Assembly (NCBI RefSeq): GCF_001263395.1 | Contig: NZ_CP011786.1 | Location: forward strand, 868,001 to 932,000 | Direction: 5' to 3' | DNA length: 64,000 nt | Source of the DNA: Bifidobacterium actinocoloniiforme DSM 22766 | GTDB taxonomy: Bacteria > Actinomycetota > Actinomycetes > Actinomycetales > Bifidobacteriaceae | Part shown: positions 56,026 through 64,000 of the stretch, one piece after another | Numbering within the stretch: the first letter of the stretch is position 1 | Layout of the letters: each line of letters starts with the position of its first letter | The notes under the pieces: generated by a model | Database searches by the model: none | Told to the model about the DNA's origin: nothing | What the model saw: only the letters and a program-made list of their open reading frames with translations | Position numbers and translations under genes: made by a program

Positions 56026-56999
56026 CAGACCCCCTCCCCAATCGAATTAGCCGCTTTCAGGCGCGGGTCCAGGGCCCGGTGGAGGAGGTCGACGACCAGG
56101 CCGACCGCCAGGAAGAAGGCCGCCAGCATGAACAACTCGCTCTGCACCGCGATCAGGTCGCGGTTGCCCAGGTCGGTGACCAAGCCGGAACCCAGCCCCG
56201 GCAGGGCGAACAGGTTCTCCACCACCATCGCGCCGGTGATCATCTCCGCGAAGGTCAGCCCGACGACCGAGACCAGCTGGGGCATGGCCAGGCGCAGTCC
56301 CACCCGGATCAGGGCCTGGGAGCGGGTCATGCCGCAGGCCATGGCCATGTCGATCCAACCGGACGAAGCCAGCTCGGACAATGCGGCACGGGTGTAACGC
56401 ATGAGCCCAGCGCCCACGATGATCCCCAGGGTCAGGGCCGGTAATATCAAGGATTGAAACGCCTGCGCGCCGGAACGCCAGCCCGCCTCGGGGAAGCCTT
56501 GCGAAGGCAGGATGGGCAGCAGCCCGCTGCCCCGCCCGAACAGCACGATCAGCAGCAGCCCGCCCCACAGAGCAGGTATGGAGCCGCCCACGATGGCGAC
56601 GACCTGACACAAGGCGCGCGCACGGGGGCTGCGGGCCAGCAGTGAGTAGCAGCCGAGCGGTATGCCTATGCACAGGGCGACCGCCAGCCCCAACCCAATC
56701 AGAGGGAAGGTCAAAGCGGCCCGGGAGGCCACCTGGCTGGAGATGGAGCGGCCGGTCAGCATGGACACCCCGAAGTCGCCGCGCAGGAGGCCGCCCATCC
56801 ACGAGGCGTACTGCTGGGGCAGCGGCCGGTCCAGGCCCAGCTGCGAGCGCAGGGCCGTTACCCGCTCGGGCGGCGAGTTGATTCCAGCCATGATGGAGGC
56901 CACGTCCCCGGGCAGGATGCGCAGGGCCGCGAACACCAGGAGGGAGAGCGCCAGCAGGGCCACGGCGAAAAGCAGGAGCCGGCGAAGCAGGAATCGCAT
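56025..56999 (-). CDS. Peptide-type ABC importer permease (DppB-like)
   Basis: The 324-residue protein begins 'MRFLLRRLLLFAVALLALSLL', has six helices and the EAA-like loop 'AMACGMTRSQALIRVGLRLA'. The N-terminal extracytoplasmic loop ('RSQLGLDRPLPQQYASWMGGLLRGDFG') is diagnostic for DppB/OppB. It starts 9 nt after the binding-protein gene stops. Confidence 0.9.
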   Translation of the reverse strand: MRFLLRRLLLFAVALLALSLLVFAALRILPGDVASIMAGINSPPERVTALRSQLGLDRPLPQQYASWMGGLLRGDFGVSMLTGRSISSQVASRAALTFPLIGLGLAVALCIGIPLGCYSLLARSPRARALCQVVAIVGGSIPALWGGLLLIVLFGRGSGLLPILPSQGFPEAGWRSGAQAFQSLILPALTLGIIVGAGLMRYTRAALSELASSGWIDMAMACGMTRSQALIRVGLRLAMPQLVSVVGLTFAEMITGAMVVENLFALPGLGSGLVTDLGNRDLIAVQSELFMLAAFFLAVGLVVDLLHRALDPRLKAANSIGEGV

Positions 57000-57008
57000 G
57001 GCCTTCCC

Positions 57009-58676
57009 CTAACGTGCCGCCAGAGCGGAAGAGCCGCTGGCTGCGGCGCCTCCCGGCGTGTAGTAGACCCCAGCCAGGGGCAGGAGGGTCTGGTTCAAGT
57101 TCAGGGGCAGGCCGTGCAGCCCGACGGCCCAAGCGGTGGTAATCCGGTAGTTGAAGAGCCAATCGGCCGGCGCGTCCTGGCTGACCACGCGGGCGGCCTG
57201 GGCCAGGTAGCGCCCGCTCTCCTGCTCGTTGGGCTCGGCCATAGCCTGCCGGTAGAGCTCCTGGACTCTCGGATTGTCGTAGCCGTAGTAGTACTTGGGG
57301 TTGGCCCACTGGTTGAAGTCATGGCTCTCGGAGTGGTCCACCAGGGAGATGTCGTAGTCGCGGTTGGTGTACACGTCCTGCATCCAGGTGGAGAACTCAA
57401 CCACTTGCACGTTCAGGTCGATGCCGACGGGCTTGAGTTGGGAGCGCAGCTGGTCGCCCAGCTCGCTGCCGTAGGTGTTGGCGTAGGTCAGCCGCAGTTT
57501 CAGGGGCCGCTGCGGGCTGTAGCCGACCTGGGCCATGAGCTCGCGCGCCTTGCCTGGGTCATGCGGGTAAAGGCCGGTCAGATCCTGGTAGCCCGGGTCC
57601 AGGATGGGAATCGGCCCGCCCAGCGCTGTGTCGGCCCCGCCCCGTGCGACGATCAGCTGGCGGTGGTCTATGGCGTACCGGATGGCCTGGCGGACGCGCG
57701 GATCGCTGGTTTTGGCGCCCTTGGAGTTGAAGGCCAGGACGAACTTGTCCGTGCCATCCCCAGCCTGCACCTGGTAGTGGTCCGGGTCCTTCCTGAAGGG
57801 CTCGGCCAACGTGGCGGTGATTGGAGCCAGGGCTTGCACGTCGTTGGATTTGAGCGCATTGACCGCCGCGTTGTCGTCCGCGAAGTAGCGCAGGCGCACG
57901 GTCTGTGTCCGGGCTTTGCGCTCGCCCCAGTAGCGGGGGTTGGCGCTCAGGGTCAGCGAGGAGGAAGGTTTGAAGGATGAGACTGTGTAGGGACCGGAGC
58001 CCAGGGCTTGGCTCTTGGGGTCATAGTAAGCGCGCCTGTCGAAGACCAGGCCGGGTCGTCCGGTGAGCGCCCAGAGCAGGCCCGCGTAGGGGGCGGTCAG
58101 CTTGAGCTCCACGGTGCTCGGGTTCAGCGCCTTGACCGATTGGAAGTTGCGCAGCTGGTCGGCGTCATGGTAGCCGCGTTGGACCAGCTCGTTGATTGAC
58201 CAGGCCACATCCTCCGCGTCCAGCCGGTCCCCGTTGGAGAAGGCCATCGCCTCGTGCAGGCGGAAGGTGTAGGTGGTGCCATCCGCGCTCCGGCTCCAGC
58301 TCTTGGCCAGTCCGGGCGTGACTTGGTTGTGGTCGCCGCGGGCCACGAGCCCCTCGTACACGTTGCCGACCAGGGCCTGGTCCAGGGCTGAGCCGGATTG
58401 GTTGCGGATGTCCAGATTGGTCGGCGCCAGTTTGAGGCCAATGGAGATTGAGTCCGCCGTCCGCTCGGCCGCGCCGCCCCCCCTGCTTCGTCCGCCTACC
58501 CACAGCGAAACGACCAGGGCGACCGCCAGCAGCAGGCTCAGCGGCTTCCATCCCCAGCCCGAATGCGCGCGGGCGGGTTTGAGCATGGCATTGAGCACCG
58601 GGTCGGTGCTGGGTCCAGGCCCGGCATCCGGGGTCGCGCCGTCGCTTGCGTGCGCGCCCTCCTGGGAAGAGTTCAT
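57009..58676 (-). CDS. Peptide-type ABC substrate-binding protein with N-terminal membrane anchor
   Basis: The 555-residue protein (start MNSSQEG at 58676, AAGGTGG 8 nt upstream) has a family 5 solute-binding domain: 'NLDIRNQSGSALDQALVGNVYEGLV', 'YTFRLHEAMAFSNGDRLDAEDVAWS' and 'AIDHRQLIVARGG'. Unlike most Gram-positive family members it has no lipobox. Instead a 40-residue cytoplasmic segment is followed by one hydrophobic helix (about 44-62), so it is probably tethered as a signal-anchor protein. The ligand is unknown; peptides are the default guess. It heads the operon. Confidence 0.88.
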   Translation of the reverse strand: MNSSQEGAHASDGATPDAGPGPSTDPVLNAMLKPARAHSGWGWKPLSLLLAVALVVSLWVGGRSRGGGAAERTADSISIGLKLAPTNLDIRNQSGSALDQALVGNVYEGLVARGDHNQVTPGLAKSWSRSADGTTYTFRLHEAMAFSNGDRLDAEDVAWSINELVQRGYHDADQLRNFQSVKALNPSTVELKLTAPYAGLLWALTGRPGLVFDRRAYYDPKSQALGSGPYTVSSFKPSSSLTLSANPRYWGERKARTQTVRLRYFADDNAAVNALKSNDVQALAPITATLAEPFRKDPDHYQVQAGDGTDKFVLAFNSKGAKTSDPRVRQAIRYAIDHRQLIVARGGADTALGGPIPILDPGYQDLTGLYPHDPGKARELMAQVGYSPQRPLKLRLTYANTYGSELGDQLRSQLKPVGIDLNVQVVEFSTWMQDVYTNRDYDISLVDHSESHDFNQWANPKYYYGYDNPRVQELYRQAMAEPNEQESGRYLAQAARVVSQDAPADWLFNYRITTAWAVGLHGLPLNLNQTLLPLAGVYYTPGGAAASGSSALAAR

Positions 58677-58816
58677 CGCGTTACCACCTTGTGTCTGGTT
58701 GGCCGCCATAGGGGTCGACCACCGTCCACCAGTCTAGGACACCGCCCGCCCGGTGGCGCGCAGGGCCGTAGAATGAAGCAGGAAAGCGCTCGTAGCGAGA
58801 CAGCGAGGAGGTCGGC

Positions 58817-59602
58817 ATGCTGCTGGCGGTCGACATTGGCAACACCAACACCGTGATTGGTTTCATGGAGGGCCGGCGGGTCCGCGCCTCCTACCGCATC
58901 GCCACCAGGGCGGGCCGCACCGCTGATGAGTATGGCATGATTTTGACCGATTTCCTCCGCCTGTCGAGCTACGAGCCAGCGGACATGGAGGGCGTCATCA
59001 TCGCCTCGGTGGTCCCCAAAGTCATGCACTCCCTGCCCGCCGCCATCGTCCGCTACCTGTCGGTGGAGCCGCTGGTGGTGGGCCCCGGCGTTAAGACCGG
59101 CGTCAACATCCGCCTGGACGACCCCAAGTCCCTGGGCGCGGACTGCCTGGCCGACTGCGTGGGCGCGCATGAGAGTTACGAAGGCCCGCTCCTGGTGGCC
59201 GATTTCGGCACGGCCACCACCTTCAACTATGTGGACGCCCAGGGCTCCATCCGCTCCGGCCTGATTACCGTGGGCATCGACTCGGGCGCCAAGGCCCTGT
59301 GGTCGCAGACCGCCCAGCTGCCCGAGGTGGAGCTCACCCGCCCCAGCTCCATCCTGACCACCGGCACCAGGGATGCCATGCAGGCAGGCCTCTACTACAA
59401 CTTCCTAGGCGGCCTGGAGCGCATCATCCTCCAGTTCCGCCGCGAGATCGACAACGATTTCCAAGTGATCGCCACCGGCGGCCTGGGCCGCATCTTCGCT
59501 TCCGAAACCGACCTCATCGACCACTACGACCCCGAGCTCATCTTCCGAGGCATGGCCACCATCTACAGCCGCACCATGCAGGCCGCCCCCACCGCGAAAT
59601 AG
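58817..59602 (+). CDS. coaX: Type III pantothenate kinase
   Basis: CoaX phosphorylates pantothenate in coenzyme A synthesis. The 261-residue protein has the ASKHA-fold P-loop 'DIGNTNTVIGF' at the N-terminus and the conserved 'DFGTATTFNYVD'. GAGGAGG lies 6 nt before the ATG. It stands alone, divergent from the ABC importer, with no obvious terminator in the 392 nt that follow. Confidence 0.95.
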   Translation: MLLAVDIGNTNTVIGFMEGRRVRASYRIATRAGRTADEYGMILTDFLRLSSYEPADMEGVIIASVVPKVMHSLPAAIVRYLSVEPLVVGPGVKTGVNIRLDDPKSLGADCLADCVGAHESYEGPLLVADFGTATTFNYVDAQGSIRSGLITVGIDSGAKALWSQTAQLPEVELTRPSSILTTGTRDAMQAGLYYNFLGGLERIILQFRREIDNDFQVIATGGLGRIFASETDLIDHYDPELIFRGMATIYSRTMQAAPTAK

Positions 59603-59994
59603 GACGGCGGCGCAAGACGGGGCAAGGCGGGCGGATGATACGGAAACCGCGAAGTTGCGCCAGCAGCAATCAGACAGCCTAGCCTCCTCCTTCACTCACA
59701 TCCGAGCCGGTCTTCGCCGCCTTATGGCCTTTCCCATTCCCCCCTGGTCCATAGTCACCCGCACTAGCATGAATACACCTCCGACGTAGCCAACCGAATC
59801 CGCCTCATCCTAGGAGAGGTGCGCGCTTGCTGCTGGCGGTGCTAGACTCAGTAACTATAACATGGGGGTTCGCGGCCCTGAACTGGCTGGAGAGTTTTGT
59901 TCTGCCGCGCACCACCCGAATACCAACAACACACTGTTTTCACGGAAGAGCGCGCATCTGTGCGCTCTTCCGCCAGCCTGTTTTGGAGGGGGCA
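59603..59994 (+). promoter_or_regulatory. Non-coding 5' region of the RCC1 surface-protein gene
   Basis: No gene is evident between coaX and the RCC1 start. TAGACT (59843-59848) and an AT-rich TAACTATAAC (59852-59861) are -10 candidates. A perfect 11-bp hairpin, CGGAAGAGCGC/GCGCTCTTCCG, with an 8-nt loop (59943-59972) lies 22 nt before the true start codon and is followed, after a short gap, by GTTTT and the ribosome binding site GGAGGG. The hairpin may be an attenuator or translation control. An open frame from 59862 reads through this region but has no signal peptide and looks spurious upstream of the G-run. Confidence 0.45.
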
Positions 59995-62900
59995 ATGAGT
60001 CGTTTCCGCGCCGCCAGCGCCGCATTCGCGGCCCTGGCCATGATCCTCCTGGGGGGGGGGGTAATTCGGCGGCCCGTCCCGCCCACGCTGAACCCAACCA
60101 CCTGACCCGATCGGGAGCCCCCGCCTCGCAGACCGTGGACGGCTTCACCCTGTCCCCCACCAAAGGCCCCGCCAACCAAGACGCCATGGCCACGCTGACA
60201 CCACCAGCCCCGCCAACCAACGTGCGCTTCACCCGAATCAGCGCAGGCTGGTGGCACAGCCTGGCCATCGGCTCGGACGGCAACGCCTACGCCTGGGGAG
60301 ACAACGACTCCGGCCAGCTGGGCGACGAAACCGGTAGCGGCAGCCGCAGCGGCAAACCGGTGCGCGTGCACGCGCCAACCGGCGTGACCTTCACCCAAAT
60401 CAGCGCAGGCGACGATCACAGCCTGGCCATCGACTCGAACGGCAACACCTACGCCTGGGGATACAACGCGTTCGGCCAGCTGGGCAACGAAACCGGTAGC
60501 GACAGCAACAAACCGGTGCGCGTGCACACACCAACCGGCGTGAGCTTCACCCAAATCAGCGCAGGCCACTGGCACAGCCTGGCCATCGGCTCCGACGGCA
60601 ACACCTACGCATGGGGAAACAACGCGTTCGGCCAGCTGGGCGACGAAACCCCTAGCGACAGCAACAAACCGGTGCGCGTGCACGCGCCAACCGGCGTGAC
60701 CTTCACCCAAATCAGCGCAGGCGACAACCACAGCCTGGCCATCGGCTCCGACGGCAACACCTACGCCTGGGGGCGCAACACCTCCGGCCAGCTGGGCGAC
60801 GAAACCGGTAGCAACAGCAACAAACCGGTGCGCGTGCACACGCCAACCGGCGTGACCTTCACCCAAATCAGCGCAGGCGACGATCACAGCCTGGCCATCG
60901 GCTCCGACGGCAACACCTACGCCTGGGGAGACAACGACTCCGGCAAGCTGGGCGACGAAACCGGTAGCGACAGCAACAAACCGGTGCGCGTGCACGCGCC
61001 AACCGGCGTGACCTTCACCCAAATCAGCGCAGGAAGCTATCACAGCCTGGCCCTCGACTCGAACGGCAACGCCTACGCATGGGGATACAACGGCTACAAC
61101 CAGCTGGGCGACGAAACCGGTAGCAACAGCAACAAACCGGTGCGCGTGCACACGCCAACCGGCGTGCGCTTCACCCAAATCAGCGCAGGCCACTGGCACA
61201 GCCTGGCCATCGGATCGGACGGCAACACCTATGCATGGGGAAGCAACTACTCCAGCCAACTCGGCAACGGCAGAAGCGACTACGGCACCCACAGCAGGCC
61301 CGCGCCGGTGCTCATGCCCCGGTATGTGATCGACGGCGTCACGTTCGACGGGGCAAGCGTCACCCGGAAGACCGTCAACCCCGCCACCGGCGCCTGGGAC
61401 ATGCACGTGCCCACGCATGCCCCGGGCGCCGTCACCGTGACCGTCGCCTACCATCTCGACGGCCTCGACGTGAACGGCAACATCGCCAACCCCAGATACC
61501 AGTCCGGCACGGTCACCCTGCGTTACACGTACGCCACCCCGTACACCGTCAGCTTCCAACTGGGCGGGGCGCCGGGAACCCCGCCCGCCAGCCAGTACTC
61601 GTACCCGGACGACCCGCAGCCCATCAACTGGCCGGTCCCCGACCCGGTTTGGGCGGGCCACTGGTTCGACGGGTGGGCCAAACCCGACGGCAGCCCCTGG
61701 GACTTCACCCAACCCGTCAGAAACGACCTGACCCTGACCGCCACATGGAGGACCCCACGGTTCACCATGACCCCCACCCGGGGCCCGGACACCGGCGGCA
61801 CCACCGTCCACATCACACCACCCGACCCGCCCCAACCCCTCCGCTTCACCCAAATCAGCGCGGGCAGCTTCCACAGCCTCGCCATCGGCACCGACGGCAA
61901 CACCTACGCCTGGGGACGGAACGACTACGGCGAGCTCGGCGACGACACCCGCACCGACCGCAACACGCCCGTGCGGGTGCACACGCCAGCCGGCGTGCGG
62001 TTCACCAGCGTCAGCGCAGGCAACGAGTTCAGCCTGGCCATCGGCAGCGACGGCCACGCCTACAGCTGGGGATACAACGGCTCCGGCCAGCTCGGCAACG
62101 ACACCTCCACCTACCATAGAACACCCGAGCAGGTCCACGCGCCCACCAACGGCGACAACCCCGCCAACACATGGAAAACCATCAGCGCAGGCTACTGGCA
62201 CAGCCTGGCCATCGGCAGCGACGGCCACGCCTACAGCTGGGGAGCCAACGGCTACGGCCAGCTCGGCGACGGCAGCAACGACGTGAGCGACAGGCCCGAG
62301 CAGGTCCACGCGCCCACCAACGGCGGCAACCCCGCCAACACATGGAAAACCATCAGCGCGGGCGACCAGTTCAGCCTGGCCATCGGCAGCGACGGCCACG
62401 CCTACAGCTGGGGAGCCAACGACTACGGCCAGCTCGGCAACGGCACCAACACCAGGAGCAACAGGCCCGAGCAGGTCCACGCGCCCGACAGCGGCAACCC
62501 CGCCAACACATGGAAAACCATCAGCACAGGCGGCTCACGCAGCCTGGCCATCGGCAGCGATGACCACGCCTACAGCTGGGGAGCCAACTACTGTGGCCAG
62601 CTCGGCAACGGCAGCAGCGACGACAACCCCCACAGCACGCCCGAGCAGGTCCACGCGCCCACCAACGGCGACAACCCCGCCAACACATGGAAAACCATCA
62701 GCGCAGGCGGCGATCACAGCCTGGCCATCGGCAGCGACGGCCACGCCTACAGCTGGGGAGCCAACGACTACGGCCAGCTCGGCGACGGCAGCAACACCAG
62801 GAGCAACAGGCCCGAGCAGGTCCACGCGCCCACCAACGGCGGCAACCCCGCCAACACATGGAAAACCATCAGCGCAGGCGGCTACCACAGCCTGGCCACC

Positions 62901-63344
62901 GGCAGCGACGGCCACGCCTACAGCTGGGGATGGAACTGGCACGGCGAGCTCGGCGACGGCAGCATCTACGGCCGCAGCACGCCCGCGCTTATAGGGCACA
63001 AGATCACCGTCACCGGCGCCACCTTCGAGCCCACCAACGCCCCCACACCCACCTGGAACCCCACCACCCACACCTGGGACACCACCAGCCCAACCCACCC
63101 CGAAGGACAAGCCACCGTCACCATCCACTGGACCCTCGACGGCGTCACCCAAACCGACTACCCCATCAACCCCTACGAGTACTACCACCTCTACACCCTG
63201 CCCAAAGCAGGCGGCGCCCCCACCCAACAACTCGCGGGAGCCACCCTCCTCACCCTCACCACCCTCACCGCACTCACCCTCACCAGCCACCACATCACCC
63301 GCAAACACCACCACACCCACCAACCCACCACAACCAGCAAATAA
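59995..63344 (+). CDS. RCC1-repeat LPKAG-anchored surface protein, out of frame at a G-run (phase-OFF)
   Basis: ATG 59995 has GGAGGGGG 3-8 nt upstream and encodes a signal peptide (MSRFRAASAAFAALAMILLG). The following run of 11 G (60051-60061) puts it out of frame with the body: as sequenced, translation ends after 36 residues at 60105. With 9 or 12 G the frame continues through an AHA/E cleavage site into seven RCC1 repeats (60228-61325), an InlB-B/Listeria-Bacteroides-type module ('YTVSFQLGGAPG...FDGWAKPDG'), seven more RCC1 repeats (61845-63000) and a C-terminal sorting signal, LPKAG plus a hydrophobic stretch and basic tail. That would be about 1116 residues. Probably a phase-variable adhesin; a sequencing error is the alternative. 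Confidence 0.72.
60051..60061 (+). repeat. Run of 11 G (slippage site) in the RCC1 gene
   Basis: Eleven consecutive G follow CT in the signal-peptide coding region. Lengths of 9 or 12 keep the surface-protein frame open; 10 gives an immediate TAA; 11 (seen here) gives a stop at 60105. G-runs of this kind are known phase-switch sites in bifidobacterial pilus genes. Confidence 0.85.
60228..63000 (+). repeat. Fourteen RCC1 repeats in two blocks of seven
   Basis: Block 1 (60228-61325) has repeats starting at TTC 60228, 60390, 60546, 60702, 60858, 61014 and 61170: after the first (162 nt) the spacing is exactly 156 nt. Block 2 (61845-63000) starts at 61845 and 62001 and then uses units of about 165-174 nt ending 'PANTWKTISAG'. 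Consensus units contain 'HSLAIGSDGN' and 'GQLG'. Adjacent copies are nearly identical at DNA level. Confidence 0.9.
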
Positions 63345-63364
63345 CCAACCAACCCAAGGCCTGC

Positions 63365-63400
63365 GGTGCGGCCCACCCCAACCCACCCGGGCCGCACCTT
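63365..63400. terminator. Hairpin between the RCC1 gene and the pseudouridine synthase
   Basis: GGTGCGGCCC (63365-63374) and GGGCCGCACC (63389-63398) form a perfect 10-bp stem with a 14-nt loop, followed by TTAAA on the plus strand. It probably ends transcription of the RCC1 gene. Confidence 0.6.
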
Positions 63401-63507
63401 AAACACACGAGCGCCGCACGATACCCCTCGATCCTACCGCTCCGCGGCCCGACACTATCCCCAGTAGACAGGCCGCCAGTCCGCAAGCGCTAGGAAACGG
63501 TCCCAGC

Positions 63508-64000
63508 TCAAAGACAGAGGGGGACTCGTGATTGGAAGCGCATGGGTTGGCCGGTTATGGGATCGGTGAAGGAGAGGGAGCGGGCTACCAGCTGGAGGGG
63601 GTGGCTGAAGTCATCGTAAGGGCGGTTGATGACGATTGGGTAGAGGTCGTCGCCCAGGATAGGCAAGCCCAGGCTGGCCATGTGCACGCGCAGTTGGTGG
63701 GTCTTGCCGGTGTATGGGTGGAGACGGTATGCGCGGTAAGGGGTGGAGGCCCTGCCGGTCGTCCCCTCCCCCGGTAGGCAGCCGCCGGACGAGTCGAGCG
63801 CGAAGGTTGGGCCGGAGGAAGTAGCGTTTCCGCGCCCACCGGCAAGGTTGAAGGCGGGAAGCTCCCCAGCCAGGTCGATCAAGGTGGAGGCATTGGGCTG
63901 GGCGCGCAGCTCCCTGGCCTGCATGTGGCCGGGGTGCTTGTCTATATAGGAACGGCGCAGGAGGGGGAAGGGGGCCGGTGGGGCCAGGCGGGCGATGGTG
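63508..64000 (-). CDS. RluA-family pseudouridine synthase, 3' part (truncated by window edge)
   Basis: The frame is open from the window end to the stop at 63508; an internal Met at 63924 is not the true start, because conserved coding continues upstream (…'LLRRSYIDKHPGHMQAREL'). The visible C-terminal part has the RluA-family segment 'YRLHPYTGKTHQLRVHMASLG' followed by 'PILGDDLYP', 'HPLQLVARSLSFTDPITGQP' and a short end. The catalytic Asp (HRLDxxTSG) would lie beyond the edge. It converges with the RCC1 gene. Confidence 0.85.
   Translation of the reverse strand, partial: TIARLAPPAPFPLLRRSYIDKHPGHMQARELRAQPNASTLIDLAGELPAFNLAGGRGNATSSGPTFALDSSGGCLPGEGTTGRASTPYRAYRLHPYTGKTHQLRVHMASLGLPILGDDLYPIVINRPYDDFSHPLQLVARSLSFTDPITGQPMRFQSRVPLCL

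Noticed and set aside
59862-60050. In-frame upstream extension of the RCC1 open frame from ATG 59862
   Set aside because: It has no signal peptide and no ribosome binding site and covers the leader hairpin; the secreted-protein start at 59995 in the other frame is far better supported.
59940-62480. 846-codon minus-strand open frame antisense to the RCC1 gene
   Set aside because: It mirrors the repeat periodicity of the plus-strand gene, has no sensible protein features (Val/Ala/Gly-rich repeats) and is explained by GC-rich codon bias.
60228-63000. Regularly spaced repeats resembling a CRISPR array
   Set aside because: The repeats are 156-174 bp, in frame, and encode RCC1 units; they are a protein-coding repeat.

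Overview
The window looks like a chromosomal segment of a high-GC Actinobacterium, most probably family Bifidobacteriaceae. The support is indirect: high-GC codon use, an rpsL-rpsG-fusA-tuf string, an efp-nusB-lipoprotein-carAB-gmk-rpoZ-metK-priA-fmt string, an actinobacterial Ung ([10 protein letters not shown] form), a PriA without a recognisable ATPase motif, and a surface protein with an actinobacterial-style wall anchor. The species is not determined. Nearly every base is coding and most genes are housekeeping; there are no insertion sequences, CRISPR arrays or complete prophages.

Layout. 1-1012: 5' end of an unknown minus-strand gene, then ung. 1061-8170: an eight-gene MoxR/DUF58/VWA operon with tightly overlapping starts, ending in a small WXG-like protein and a GHSQGG alpha/beta hydrolase. 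8244-12124: purB and a large flippase-like membrane protein with an embedded kinase-like segment. 12282-12566: HU. 12699-26692 (minus): inositol-phosphatase-like protein, fmt, priA, metK, rpoZ, gmk, carB, carA, a lipoprotein, nusB and efp. 26906-31293 (minus): tuf, fusA, rpsG, rpsL. 31839-37616: DUF488, a YwiC-like membrane protein, and an MMPL exporter coupled to an LxxG-repeat secreted protein. 37812-39813: tRNA-His with a tandem repeat just downstream, a small hydrolase and a threonine aldolase. 39871-43493: histidine kinase/response regulator divergent from a two-gene ABC exporter. 43609-53276 (minus): HAD hydrolase, dnaG, dgt, OsmC-type peroxidase, alr, GNAT, luxS, recQ. 53400-58676 (minus): a complete five-gene peptide-type ABC importer. 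58817-59602: coaX. 59995-63344: RCC1-repeat cell-surface protein. 63508-64000: 3' part of an RluA-type pseudouridine synthase.

The most striking locus is the RCC1 protein. Its signal peptide (start 59995, good ribosome binding site) and its long extracellular body lie in different reading frames, separated by a run of 11 G. A run of 9 or 12 G would fuse them into a secreted, LPKAG-anchored protein of about 1116 residues, so as sequenced the gene is out of frame: either a phase-variable OFF state or a homopolymer error. The body contains two sets of seven RCC1 repeats, which suggests two seven-bladed propellers.

A second recurring theme is apparent leaderless transcription. ung, moxR, purB, dnaG and recQ all lack a well-placed Shine-Dalgarno sequence and instead have TANNNT exactly 7 or 8 nt before the ATG.
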